A stretch of 64,000 bases of DNA. Origin: Myroides odoratimimus. GTDB taxonomy: Bacteria; Bacteroidota; Bacteroidia; Flavobacteriales; Flavobacteriaceae. The stretch lies in NCBI RefSeq assembly GCF_001485415.1, contig NZ_BCMQ01000009.1, forward strand, positions 1-64,000, read 5' to 3'. Below, piece after piece: positions 8,270 through 17,020 of the stretch; within the stretch, counting starts at the first letter, position 1, and each line of letters begins with the position of its first letter. The notes under the pieces were generated by a model, which was not told the DNA's origin, did not search any database, and saw only the letters and a list, made by a program, of their open reading frames with translations. The position numbers were made by a program, and so were the translations under genes.

Positions 8270-8809
8270 ATGTTATACCTATATCTAAAAGCTCTACATA
8301 TTATTTTTATAGTATGCTGGTTTGCAGGACTATTCTATATCGTACGTCTATTTGTATATTACTCCGAGACGAAGGATATGCCTGAAGTACAATCCAACAT
8401 CCTAAGAGATCAATACACCATCATGACTAATCGCCTGTGGAACATCATCACATGGCCTGCGGCAGTATTGGCAACTATTTTTGGAATATGGATGCTGATA
8501 GCAATACCTGCTTGGTTAAGTCAACCTTGGATGCATGTAAAACTATTATTTGTAGTAGCATTAATTGCTTATCATCTAAAATGCCATCAGTTCGTCAAAC
8601 AAATCAACAATAGAACGATGACTAAAACATCTTCCTTTTTTAGAATTTGGAATGAAGGAGCAACCTTGATTTTATTTTCTGTAGTATTTTTAGTAATTTT
8701 AAAAAGTACTTTTAATTGGATATTTGGAGTTGTAGGTCTAGTAGGATTATCAATACTATTAATGCTAGGAATACGCTTATACAAACGAATTCGCGATAGC
8801 AGAAAATAA
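8270..8809 (+). CDS. hemJ: HemJ-type protoporphyrinogen IX oxidase (CopD-like membrane protein)
   Basis: A 179-residue membrane protein with four or five hydrophobic segments. The N-terminus has the HemJ pattern K-A-L-H-I-I-F-I-V-C-W-F-A-G-L, with His10, and then R-L-F-V-Y. HemJ oxidises protoporphyrinogen IX where HemG and HemY are absent, which fits its place directly after hemH. The ATG at 8270 is chosen; an in-frame start at 8225 would lie inside hemH. Its stop overlaps the start of the kinase gene by one base. Confidence 0.88.
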   Translation: MLYLYLKALHIIFIVCWFAGLFYIVRLFVYYSETKDMPEVQSNILRDQYTIMTNRLWNIITWPAAVLATIFGIWMLIAIPAWLSQPWMHVKLLFVVALIAYHLKCHQFVKQINNRTMTKTSSFFRIWNEGATLILFSVVFLVILKSTFNWIFGVVGLVGLSILLMLGIRLYKRIRDSRK

Positions 8810-10281
8810 TGAAAGATGACTTTATATTAAAGAACTTTTCTCTGAGAAATAGAATATTTTTCTCACTTATATTTTTGAGTATTATCTCATCTGTATTGAT
8901 ATCAGCTGTATCAGTGTATCAATTCAGAGAAGAAGCACGTACTTATCATCAATATAGACTAGAAAGGACAGAAAACTCTATCAACGAGAATATAAACTAC
9001 ATCTTAACAACCTCAGAATACCCTCTAACAACAGAGAATATCCCTCGCATTTTTAGAGATAAAATACATGAGCTAGCAGCCATACACAATACAGAGATCA
9101 ATATACACGATCTACAAGGACACCTCTTGATTACCTCAAGAGGTACCTTTTCTGTAGATAGCATCTCTAAAAACATCTCTCCTTTAGTTTTAAAGACAAT
9201 ACAGTCCTCTCCAAACAAACGCTTTGTAGATATAAAAACGGTAGATAGCAACCGTATACGTATCGCATATAGCTTCTTAAAGGATTTAAAGTACAAACCC
9301 CTAGGTATACTTAAAATACCGTATGAGGAGAAAACAGAGTTTTACGAGAACGAGATTCAGAACTTCATGGTTAAATTTGGACAAGTATATATCATTATGC
9401 TGATTATGTCTATTGCTATCTCTTACTTCTTGTCAAACTATATTACCCAAAGTCTAAACAATATTAGTGTCAAGATTACAAGTACTAAGTTCGGGCAAAA
9501 AAACGAAAAGATTGATTCTAGCAACACTAGTAAAGAGATCTCAGCTCTTATCACTGCATATAATGATATGGTGGAGAAACTCGATGATTCGTACGAAAAA
9601 CTAGCTCAAACAGAAAGAGAGCAAGCTTGGAGAGAAATGGCTAAGCAAGTTGCACACGAAATAAAAAATCCTCTTACTCCAATGCGTCTGACTGTTCAAA
9701 GCTTTGAAAGAAGATTTGACCCTAATGATCCTAATATTAAAACTAAACTAAAAGATTTTTCACAGGTATTAATACAACAGATAGATACGATGACTTCTGT
9801 TGCAACAGCGTTCTCAAGCTTTGCTGCAATGCCTGCTCAGCAAGACGAAACTCTTGACATTGTCAATACTGTAAAATTAACACTTGACATCTTTAATGAA
9901 GACTATATCTGGTTTGAAAGCACCGATCAGGAGATCATCTCTAAAATAGATAGAACACAACTAATCAGAATTATTACTAACTTAGTCAAAAATGCAATAC
10001 AAGCTATCCCATCTGAGCAGAAGAGCCCACAAATAAAAGTGAGTATATCTAGAACAGAAGAAAGCGCAATCATCAAAGTAGCTGATAACGGAACAGGTAT
10101 AAAGCAAGAAGATCTAAACAAAATATTCCAACCTAAGTTCACTACCAAAACAAGTGGCATGGGATTAGGATTGGGAATCATAAAAAACATAATTACAAAT
10201 TACAACGGTACAATAGTCTTCGAAACAGAAGAAGGTCTTGGCACCACATTTATTGTTACCTTGCCTATTATAAATAATTAA
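8809..10281 (+). CDS. NtrY-like sensor histidine kinase, orphan
   Basis: A 490-residue membrane kinase. There are membrane helices at about 16-38 and 191-212 with a roughly 150-residue periplasmic sensor domain between them. Next come a HAMP-like linker, a HisKA domain with phosphorylated His283 in V-A-H-E-I-K-N-P-L-T-P-M-R-L, and an ATPase domain with N-box N-L-V-K-N-A-I-Q, D-N-G-T-G-I and G-M-G-L-G-L-G. The H-box resembles NtrY. No response regulator is nearby. It shares a TAATG junction with hemJ and so is probably co-transcribed with the haem genes. Confidence 0.92.
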   Translation: MKDDFILKNFSLRNRIFFSLIFLSIISSVLISAVSVYQFREEARTYHQYRLERTENSINENINYILTTSEYPLTTENIPRIFRDKIHELAAIHNTEINIHDLQGHLLITSRGTFSVDSISKNISPLVLKTIQSSPNKRFVDIKTVDSNRIRIAYSFLKDLKYKPLGILKIPYEEKTEFYENEIQNFMVKFGQVYIIMLIMSIAISYFLSNYITQSLNNISVKITSTKFGQKNEKIDSSNTSKEISALITAYNDMVEKLDDSYEKLAQTEREQAWREMAKQVAHEIKNPLTPMRLTVQSFERRFDPNDPNIKTKLKDFSQVLIQQIDTMTSVATAFSSFAAMPAQQDETLDIVNTVKLTLDIFNEDYIWFESTDQEIISKIDRTQLIRIITNLVKNAIQAIPSEQKSPQIKVSISRTEESAIIKVADNGTGIKQEDLNKIFQPKFTTKTSGMGLGLGIIKNIITNYNGTIVFETEEGLGTTFIVTLPIINN

Positions 10282-10297
10282 TCAAATAAAAGATATT

Positions 10298-11083
10298 ATG
10301 GATTTTGAAAATATTCTAGTAGAAAAAGAAGGAAGTCTGGCCATTATAACCATTAATAGACCAACTAAATTAAACGCTTTAAACAAGCCAACAATTGAAG
10401 AGCTTCACCAAGCCCTTAAACACTTTGAAAAAGACCGTGAAACACGTGTTATCATCCTTACTGGAAGTGGAGAAAAAGCTTTCGTTGCAGGTGCTGACAT
10501 TAAAGAATTCTCTAGCTTCAACACTAGTGAAGGTTCACAGTTAGCTGCCAAAGGACAAGAGCTTCTATTCGACTATGTTCAAAATTACAACAAACCAGTA
10601 ATCGCTGCTGTTAATGGATTTGCCCTAGGAGGTGGATTAGAGTTAGCGATGTCAGCACACTTCAGAATAGCTTCTAATAACGCTAAAATGGGACTTCCAG
10701 AAGTAACACTTGGACTAATCCCAGGATATGGCGGAACACAACGCTTACCTCAACTTATTGGAAAAGGAAGAGCAATGGAGCTAATCATGACTGCAGAGAT
10801 GATAACAGCTGATAAAGCTCTATCTTATGGATTAGTGAACCACGTTGTAGAGCAAGAAGAACTATTAGCATTCACAAAGAAAATAGCGAACAAAATAGCT
10901 TCTAACTCTGCTTCTGCAATTGGAAGAGCAATAAAATCTATTAATGCTAACTTTAAAGATGGTGTAAACGGATACCACGAAGAAATCAAGAACTTCGGAG
11001 AATGCTTCGAAACAGAAGACTTCACAGAAGGAACTACTGCTTTCTTAGAAAAAAGAAAACCTGAATTCAAAGGTCAAAACTAA
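10298..11083 (+). CDS. Enoyl-CoA hydratase/isomerase (crotonase family)
   Basis: A 261-residue crotonase-fold enzyme that probably hydrates 2-enoyl-CoA in fatty-acid or amino-acid catabolism. The oxyanion-hole segments A-G-A-D-I-K-E-F and G-F-A-L-G-G-G-L-E-L are present. The two catalytic glutamates of hydratases are supplied by G-G-L-E-L and L-P-E-V-T-L-G-L-I-P. It starts 16 bases after the kinase and ends the rightward run at a strong terminator. Substrate chain length cannot be read from the sequence. Confidence 0.92.
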   Translation: MDFENILVEKEGSLAIITINRPTKLNALNKPTIEELHQALKHFEKDRETRVIILTGSGEKAFVAGADIKEFSSFNTSEGSQLAAKGQELLFDYVQNYNKPVIAAVNGFALGGGLELAMSAHFRIASNNAKMGLPEVTLGLIPGYGGTQRLPQLIGKGRAMELIMTAEMITADKALSYGLVNHVVEQEELLAFTKKIANKIASNSASAIGRAIKSINANFKDGVNGYHEEIKNFGECFETEDFTEGTTAFLEKRKPEFKGQN

Positions 11084-11091
11084 TAACAAAA

Positions 11092-11117
11092 AAAGGTCAG
11101 AGCGTGCTCTGACCTTT
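11092..11117 (+). terminator. Terminator after the enoyl-CoA hydratase gene
   Basis: A near-perfect stem (10 bp plus GC) of AAAGGTCAGA with TCTGACCTTT, just after the stop codon. It is preceded by an A run and followed by T-rich sequence, so it could act in both directions. Confidence 0.9.
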
Positions 11118-11145
11118 CTTATTTCAATTCCTTATTCTTGAAATA

Positions 11146-11177
11146 AAAAAACCTCTTGAATGATCAAGAGGTTTTTT
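11146..11177 (-). terminator. Terminator of the downstream tRNA-Gln gene copy
   Basis: A 14-bp stem, AAAAAACCTCTTGA with its complement and a 4-base loop. It lies directly 3' of the tRNA at 11179-11249 on the minus strand and is followed there by T residues. Confidence 0.9.
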
Positions 11178-11178
11178 G

Positions 11179-11249
11179 TTGGCCTACTAGGACTCGAACC
11201 TAGAACGACTGAACCAAAATCAGCTGTGTTACCATTACACCATAGGCCA
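11179..11249 (-). tRNA. tRNA-Gln (anticodon UUG)
   Basis: The 71-base gene folds as a cloverleaf. The acceptor stem is TGGCCTA/TAGGCCA, the anticodon stem GCTGA/TCAGT encloses the loop TTTTGGT with anticodon TTG, and the T arm contains GGTTCGAGTCC. The 3' CCA is not encoded. It is identical over all 71 bases to the copy at 11471-11541. Confidence 0.96.
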
Positions 11250-11294
11250 GTACCATTTCATTACTTTGGCATAATTACTTCAGTAATGCGGATG

Positions 11295-11325
11295 CAAAAT
11301 TAGCACATTTTTTGATTCTTCCAAA
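11295..11325 (-). promoter_or_regulatory. Promoter of tRNA-Gln copy 1
   Basis: On the minus strand, TTTG (11322-11325), a 19-base spacer and TAATTTTG (11295-11302) match the flavobacterial promoter. The sequence just after it, GCATCCGCATT, is shared with the second tRNA copy. Confidence 0.75.
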
Positions 11326-11437
11326 TATAAAATGTCTTTTTTAATCACTCTCAGCCCCCTATTTTGCTAAGATACTCATAGTCAAGAGAGAGTATTGATA
11401 ATTTTAACATTTTATTTTTACGTACAATTAAAATAAA

Positions 11438-11467
11438 AAAAGCCTCTTGAAAAATCAAGAGGCTTTT
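11438..11467 (-). terminator. Terminator of tRNA-Gln copy 2
   Basis: A 13-bp stem, AAAAGCCTCTTGA with its complement and loop AAAA, followed on the minus strand by a T run. It lies directly 3' of the second tRNA gene and resembles the terminator of the first. Confidence 0.9.
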
Positions 11468-11470
11468 CTG

Positions 11471-11541
11471 TTGGCCTACTAGGACTCGAACCTAGAACGA
11501 CTGAACCAAAATCAGCTGTGTTACCATTACACCATAGGCCA
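11471..11541 (-). tRNA. tRNA-Gln (anticodon UUG), second copy
   Basis: Identical over 71 bases to the gene at 11179-11249, with the same cloverleaf, anticodon TTG and no encoded CCA. It is the upstream member of a tandem pair about 290 bases apart and has its own promoter and terminator. Confidence 0.96.
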
Positions 11542-11590
11542 ATACCTTTTTTACATACCGTAAAGCGTAATTACTTCATCAATGCGGATG

Positions 11591-11621
11591 CAAAAGTATA
11601 ACTATTTTTATAATCTCCAAA
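11591..11621 (-). promoter_or_regulatory. Promoter of tRNA-Gln copy 2
   Basis: On the minus strand, TTTG (11618-11621), a 19-base spacer and TACTTTTG (11591-11598). The spacing and the following GCATCCGCATT are the same as in copy 1. Confidence 0.75.
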
Positions 11622-11724
11622 CTTTTCTATCAAAAAAATTAATTTTTTCTAATTCCTTCACGCAACACAAAAAAAATCTTTTCTTTGTATATACAATCTG
11701 AAAAAATATCTAGTAATTACAAAT

Positions 11725-14700
11725 ATGTTGACATTCAATTACAAGAAGTGGAATGTTATAGGAGGATGGCTATGTTTTGCCATTGCCCTATTGACTTATA
11801 CACTAACAGTAGAGCCTACAGTAAGCTTTTGGGATCCAGGAGAATATATTGCTACCTCTGCTAAACTACAGGTAGGACACCCTCCAGGGGCTCCTTTTTA
11901 TCAAATGTTAGGAGCTTTCTTCTCGATGTTTGCTACCTCTCCAGATAAAGTTGCCCTAATGGTAAACATGGTTGCTGTTATTTCCAGCGCGTTTACCATT
12001 CTTTTTATGTTCTGGACATTATCTAATTTACTTAAGAAAATCGTCGTTGCGAAAAGTGAGTGGACGAATATCAATGCTATCGTTGTTTTAGGTAGTGCTG
12101 CTGTTGGTTCATTAGCCTTTTCATTCACAGATAGTTTTTGGTTTAATGCTGTAGAGTCTGAAGTATATGCTTCTGCGATGCTTCTGACATCACTTCTATT
12201 GTACTTAGGTGTGAGATGGTATGATGATATCGACACTCCTAAAGGTAATCGTTGGCTATTATTGATAGGATTAGTTATCGGAGCTTCATTTGGAGTCCAC
12301 CTAATGGCTTTGTTGACAGTTCCATCTATCGCATTACTATACTTCTTTAAAAGATATCAAAAAGTAACTATCAAAAACTTTATCATAGCCAATATAGCGG
12401 CTGTGGGAGTTTTATTCTTCCTTTTTGCTTTCTTATTCCCTAAGACCTTAGCCTTATTTGGTAAGACAGAGATCTTTATGGTGAACTCGATAGGAATGCC
12501 ATTTAACAGTGGGACTATTGTTGCCTTCTTATTGATTGTTGCCTTCTTTGTATTCGGGTTGAGATACACAGAGAAGAAAAACAAAATAATGGCGAACACG
12601 CTTATTCTAACACTTCTTTTTGTATTTGTCGGATTGACAAGTTGGATAATGTTACCTATCCGTGCCAATGCAAAAGTAGTGATCAATGAGAACACTCCTT
12701 CTGATGCTTCTGAGTTATTAGCATACTACCAACGTGAACAGTATGGAGAAGAAAGTATCTATTACGACTCTTACTTCACTAAAAAATATGTAGGATTAGA
12801 TAAAAACAATCCTTGGAAAGACGAAAAACCAAACTACGAAAGAAACTACCAAACAGGTAAATATGAAATCGTAAACGAATATAAAAACGCAGGACAAAAC
12901 TTCGACAGTACTCATAAAGGATTCCTTCCTAGACTGTGGAGTACAGACAAAAATCACCGTGTTAACTATATGCGTTACACTAAACCGTTAGACTTCAGAG
13001 TATCTTCTCAATATGCTGGAACAAAAGAGTTAGAAGAATTAGTATCTGGAGTAAAACAAGGTCTTGCTAGTGGTGAAATTGACTATGACGGACTTGATAA
13101 GTTCCTAGATCAATATGGAGAATACCTAGAAATCGAAGTACCTTCATTCTCTAGTAATATCGGTTTTATGTTTGAGTACCAATTCGGATATATGTTCTGG
13201 CGTTACCTGATGTGGAACTTTGCAGGAAGACAAGATGATGTACAAGGTCAAGGTGACTTACAACACGGTAACTGGATTAGTGGTATCAAATTCTTAGACG
13301 AAATACGTTTAGGTTCTCAAGATAACTTACCTTCAGATACATTAGAAAACAAAGGTAGAAACACTTATTTCTTCTTACCTTTTATACTTGGGCTTATCGG
13401 TATTGTATTCCACTATCGTAAAGACCCTAAGATGTTCTGGGTATTGTTAGTGTTATTCCTATTTACAAGTTTTGCACTTAAAATATTCTTGAATGAACGT
13501 CCATTCGAACCGCGTGAACGTGACTATGCTGTAGTACCAGCATTCTATGTATTCGCGATGTGGATTGGATTCGGAGTATATGCTATCTTCGACGGTCTTA
13601 AAAAATATGTACAACCAAAAATAGCTGGTCCAGCTGTTCTAGTTGTATCATTATTTGCAGCTCCTGTATTATTAGCACAACAAAACTGGGATGACCACGA
13701 CCGTTCAGATCGTTATACAGCCCTTGCTAACGCTAGAGCATACTTAGATTCATGTGATCCGAATGCTATCTTATTTACTATTGGAGATAACGATACATTC
13801 CCACTGTGGTATCTACAAGATGTAGAAGGATACAGAACAGACGTAAGAGTTGTATGTACGAGTTTACTTCCATTAGACTGGTATATTGACCAGATGAGAG
13901 CAAAAGCGTATGACTCAGAGCCTCTACCTATCTCATTCACACATGATCAATATGTAGGTAATAAAAGAGATGCTATCATCGTAAACAAGATGATTGACGA
14001 AAGAATAGACATCAACTCTCTTCTTAACTTCATTAAATCTGATGACGATAGAACGAAGATTAAAACAGAGGCAGGAACTACATTGTATATCGCTCCTACT
14101 AATCAGATCAGAATACCTGTAGATAGTGCTAATATAGCGAAACACAATATCGTATCTCCTCACTTAAGAAAAGATATATTACCTTATCTAGACGTTAACA
14201 TTACTGACCAGGCTATCTATAAGCACCGCCTTATCATGTTAGATATAGTAGCAAATAATAACTGGGAACGACCTATATACTTCTCTGGAGGTAGCTGGGG
14301 AGATGATGATTTCATCTGGATGAAAGATTACTTACAGTTAAGTGGTTTAGTATATAAACTAGTTCCTCTGAAATCTGATACAGAGAGTTCTCATGCACTA
14401 GATAGAGGTTCTATAGACGCAGATAGAATGTACGATATCGTAACGAAGTGGTACTGGGGTAATATGGGAAGTGATAAAATCTATCACGATCCTCAGACTA
14501 GACGTAATGCACTGAGCTACCGTATCAACCTTGCTCGATTGATGGAACAACTATTAATAGAGGGTAAAGATGAGAAAGCGAAGAAAGTTATCGATATAGC
14601 GATGACGAACATGCCTATCAAATACTATGGTTTATACGAAGTTGTACATCCATTCGTAGAAGGTTCTTATAAAGTTGGCGAAAAAGAAAATGCTCGTCAA

Positions 14701-14928
14701 ATGGCTAAAGAATTAATTCAAAAATCTCAAGAATCACTTACTTACTATAAAGGCCTTGAGATAAATGATATCGAATACTATGCTAGAGAGATTATTACTG
14801 AAATAGAAATATGGCGCTCTCTGTTACAAATAATAGAAGAAGAAGACCCTAGCTACTACGCTAGTCTAGTACCAGACTTCAATACATATAATGGCTATTT
14901 TAAATATTTTAAAAGAGCTAACTTATAG
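11725..14928 (+). CDS. DUF2723 multi-pass membrane protein, putative GT-C glycosyltransferase
   Basis: A 1067-residue membrane protein. About eight or more hydrophobic segments fill residues 12-330. A soluble stretch follows, then a second membrane group at about 545-660 and a long C-terminal region. The family signature W-D-P-G-E-Y lies at 36-41 and G-H-P-P-G-A-P at 51-57, in the first extracytoplasmic loop where GT-C enzymes keep an acidic catalytic residue. DUF2723 (PF11028) includes TMEM260, a protein O-mannosyltransferase, so a role in protein O-glycosylation is plausible but inferred. It is monocistronic, with its own terminator. Confidence 0.9.
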   Translation: MLTFNYKKWNVIGGWLCFAIALLTYTLTVEPTVSFWDPGEYIATSAKLQVGHPPGAPFYQMLGAFFSMFATSPDKVALMVNMVAVISSAFTILFMFWTLSNLLKKIVVAKSEWTNINAIVVLGSAAVGSLAFSFTDSFWFNAVESEVYASAMLLTSLLLYLGVRWYDDIDTPKGNRWLLLIGLVIGASFGVHLMALLTVPSIALLYFFKRYQKVTIKNFIIANIAAVGVLFFLFAFLFPKTLALFGKTEIFMVNSIGMPFNSGTIVAFLLIVAFFVFGLRYTEKKNKIMANTLILTLLFVFVGLTSWIMLPIRANAKVVINENTPSDASELLAYYQREQYGEESIYYDSYFTKKYVGLDKNNPWKDEKPNYERNYQTGKYEIVNEYKNAGQNFDSTHKGFLPRLWSTDKNHRVNYMRYTKPLDFRVSSQYAGTKELEELVSGVKQGLASGEIDYDGLDKFLDQYGEYLEIEVPSFSSNIGFMFEYQFGYMFWRYLMWNFAGRQDDVQGQGDLQHGNWISGIKFLDEIRLGSQDNLPSDTLENKGRNTYFFLPFILGLIGIVFHYRKDPKMFWVLLVLFLFTSFALKIFLNERPFEPRERDYAVVPAFYVFAMWIGFGVYAIFDGLKKYVQPKIAGPAVLVVSLFAAPVLLAQQNWDDHDRSDRYTALANARAYLDSCDPNAILFTIGDNDTFPLWYLQDVEGYRTDVRVVCTSLLPLDWYIDQMRAKAYDSEPLPISFTHDQYVGNKRDAIIVNKMIDERIDINSLLNFIKSDDDRTKIKTEAGTTLYIAPTNQIRIPVDSANIAKHNIVSPHLRKDILPYLDVNITDQAIYKHRLIMLDIVANNNWERPIYFSGGSWGDDDFIWMKDYLQLSGLVYKLVPLKSDTESSHALDRGSIDADRMYDIVTKWYWGNMGSDKIYHDPQTRRNALSYRINLARLMEQLLIEGKDEKAKKVIDIAMTNMPIKYYGLYEVVHPFVEGSYKVGEKENARQMAKELIQKSQESLTYYKGLEINDIEYYAREIITEIEIWRSLLQIIEEEDPSYYASLVPDFNTYNGYFKYFKRANL

Positions 14929-14931
14929 TTT

Positions 14932-14963
14932 AAAAGGCGATAGAAATAAATCTATCGCCTTTT
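14932..14963 (+). terminator. Terminator after the DUF2723 gene
   Basis: A 13-bp stem, AAAAGGCGATAGA with its complement, a 6-base loop and a T-rich tail, 4 bases after the stop. Confidence 0.93.
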
Positions 14964-14968
14964 CTTTT

Positions 14969-14976
14969 TACCTTTG
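14969..14976 (+). promoter_or_regulatory. Probable thiL -7 box
   Basis: TACCTTTG matches TAnnTTTG and lies 28 bases before the ATG, directly after the upstream terminator. No clear TTG box is visible at the right distance. Confidence 0.45.
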
Positions 14977-15004
14977 CATTACTTTAAAATAAAGCAGATA
15001 TACG

Positions 15005-16063
15005 ATGATCGAGAATAAAAATCAATCTAAGACAGATATAGGACATTTAGGTGAGTTTGGATTAATAGAACATTTAACACAAAACTTTACAATAGAAAAC
15101 GAGAGTACAACTAAAGGCATCGGAGATGACGCTGCAGTATTGTCTTTTGGAGAAGATAAAGTAGTTGTTTCTACAGATTTATTAATCGAAGGAGTGCACT
15201 TTGACCTTGCATACTCTCCTCTTAAGCATTTAGGATATAAAGCGGTGGTAGTTAACCTATCCGATATCTGTGCGATGAATGCCATCCCTACACAGATTAC
15301 AGTATCTATCGCAGTATCTAATCGTTTTCCTCTAGAAGCTCTAGATGAGTTATACGAAGGAATCGCCTTAGCGTGTAAGTATTATAAAGTAGACTTAGTA
15401 GGCGGAGACACTACCTCATCACAAAAAGGGTTGATTATAAGCGTGACCGCTATTGGTAAAGCTAAAGAAGAAGAATTAGTATACCGCAATGGAGCGAATG
15501 ACAACGACTTATTAGTGGTAACAGGAGATATAGGATCTGCTTATATGGGATTGCAAATCCTAGAGCGTGAGAAACAAGTATTCTTAGTAAACCCTAATAA
15601 TCAGCCAGACTTATCTATCTACGAATACATCATCGAAAGACAGTTAAAACCAGAGGCGAGAACAGATATCAAACAGCTCTTAGCAGATCTAGGTGTAAAA
15701 CCAACAGCGATGATAGACATCTCTGATGGATTGTCTTCTGAGATTATGCATATTTGCAAAAGTTCTAAGGTAGGATGTAATCTATATGAAGAGAAACTTC
15801 CATTAGACCCTCAGTTTATGAACACTTGCGAAGAGTTTAATATCGATGCCACTACGATGGCTATCAATGGTGGTGAAGACTATGAACTGTTATTCACTAT
15901 TAAAATGGAAGACTTTGACAAAATCAAGGGGAATCCAAACTTAACAGTGATAGGTCACACAACACAAGAGAGTGAAGGTGTTCATCTTATCTCAAGAGCA
16001 AACACTAAAATCCCTTTAAAATCAAGAGGATGGAATCCTTTAAAAAACAAAGACGAAGAATAA
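15005..16063 (+). CDS. thiL: Thiamine-monophosphate kinase
   Basis: It phosphorylates thiamine monophosphate to the diphosphate cofactor. The 352-residue protein belongs to the PurM-like ATPase family. It has the N-terminal G-I-G-D-D-A-A-V-L motif with metal-binding aspartates, S-T-D-L-L-I-E-G-V-H-F, G-G-D-T-T-S, and a late M-I-D-I-S-D-G-L-S-S-E motif followed by G-G-E-D-Y-E-L-L-F. No other thiamine gene is adjacent, which is common for thiL. It is a single-gene unit between two terminators. Confidence 0.97.
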   Translation: MIENKNQSKTDIGHLGEFGLIEHLTQNFTIENESTTKGIGDDAAVLSFGEDKVVVSTDLLIEGVHFDLAYSPLKHLGYKAVVVNLSDICAMNAIPTQITVSIAVSNRFPLEALDELYEGIALACKYYKVDLVGGDTTSSQKGLIISVTAIGKAKEEELVYRNGANDNDLLVVTGDIGSAYMGLQILEREKQVFLVNPNNQPDLSIYEYIIERQLKPEARTDIKQLLADLGVKPTAMIDISDGLSSEIMHICKSSKVGCNLYEEKLPLDPQFMNTCEEFNIDATTMAINGGEDYELLFTIKMEDFDKIKGNPNLTVIGHTTQESEGVHLISRANTKIPLKSRGWNPLKNKDEE

Positions 16064-16073
16064 TAACTATTAT

Positions 16074-16105
16074 AAAAGGTAATTTCTAACTAGAGATTAC
16101 CTTTT
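16074..16105 (+). terminator. Terminator after thiL
   Basis: AAAAGGTAAT (16074-16083) pairs with ATTACCTTTT (16096-16105), followed by more T residues. Confidence 0.88.
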
Positions 16106-16532
16106 TCTTTTTACCCCCTTCTCCATTCTCACTCCACATTCCCTTCACACCTCCTCTAGACTAGTTTTCCATCTTAGCTAACTACCTATATTACCCCTCC
16201 ATAATAACTCCGTTGTTTTGTATAAAATAACGGACTTACTACGGACTCATAACGGACTCACTACGGACTCAAATACAATAAAACACAATGTTGATTAAAG
16301 CCGTTTAGCTATCAGAGAATACCTGTTCTACTTAACGAGAATAGTATAAAAAATTCCGATTGAATACCTTGTAACCTCTTTTATCTTATTTATTTACAAT
16401 CAGAATCAACCAAAATTATTGTAAAAAAACAATATTTCCACCATAGTGTAGTAAAAAATTAAATTATCAATAAATATTATTTATATATCACACATTTAAT
16501 TATATTTACGAATACCAAAAACTAAAAATATA
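16106..16532. other. Gene-free stretch between thiL and the carboxylase operon
   Basis: It holds the 11-bp repeats described separately and then about 250 bases of AT-rich sequence with no ORF of note. Near the carboxylase start there is only an imperfect -7 match (TATATTTA), so I do not assign a promoter. Confidence 0.6.
16207..16273 (+). repeat. Four direct 11-bp repeats of ACGGACTYA plus an inverted half-copy
   Basis: Units start at 16230, 16241, 16252 and 16263: ACGGACTTACT, ACGGACTCATA, ACGGACTCACT, ACGGACTCAAA. The core ACGGACT is perfect in all four, and the 11-bp period puts each copy on about the same face of the helix. ACTCCGTT at 16207-16214 is a near-inverted copy. It lies about 260 bases before the carboxylase operon. 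It may be a multi-site operator; this is inference. Confidence 0.8.
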
Positions 16533-17018
16533 ATGAATAAAACGTATCAATTAAAAGTGAATGCTGATACTGTTTTTGAAAGTGAAGATTTATTACAAGG
16601 AGACATCAATGTATCTCGTGTAAATGAATCTACATATCACGTACTCAAAAACAACAGATCTTATGACGTGGAAATACTTGAGAACTACTTTACAGACAAA
16701 AACTATACTGTAAATGTCAACGGGAATAACTATTCTGTTAATATCCAAACCGAACTCGATAAGCTAATCAATCAATTAGGCTTCTCCTTAAACTCTACTA
16801 AGCAGGTTAATTCTATCAAGGCTCCTATGCCTGGTCTTATCCTAGATATTTTGGTAACTGTAGGGCAAGAAGTAGCTGAGAATGACAACTTATTAATCTT
16901 AGAAGCTATGAAGATGGAGAACAACTTATCTTCTCCTAGAGCTGGGATTATTAAGTCCATCAACGTGACTAAAGGTGCCACTGTTGATAAAGGATTAGTG
17001 TTAATTGAATTCGAATAA
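16533..17018 (+). CDS. Biotin carboxyl carrier subunit of acyl-CoA carboxylase
   Basis: A 161-residue biotin/lipoyl-domain protein that carries carboxybiotin between the carboxylase and transferase subunits. The biotin acceptor is Lys127 in E-A-M-K-M-E-N, preceded by A-P-M-P-G-L-I. The N-terminal half of about 90 residues has no recognised domain and could hold the complex together. It is 2 bases before accC. The set with a 513-residue beta subunit points to a propionyl- or methylmalonyl-CoA type enzyme rather than classical AccBCAD. Confidence 0.92.
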   Translation: MNKTYQLKVNADTVFESEDLLQGDINVSRVNESTYHVLKNNRSYDVEILENYFTDKNYTVNVNGNNYSVNIQTELDKLINQLGFSLNSTKQVNSIKAPMPGLILDILVTVGQEVAENDNLLILEAMKMENNLSSPRAGIIKSINVTKGATVDKGLVLIEFE

Positions 17019-17020
17019 AG

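Noticed and set aside
16230-16273. CRISPR-like array
   Set aside because: The unit is 11 bp with no unique spacers of constant length, and no cas genes are nearby.
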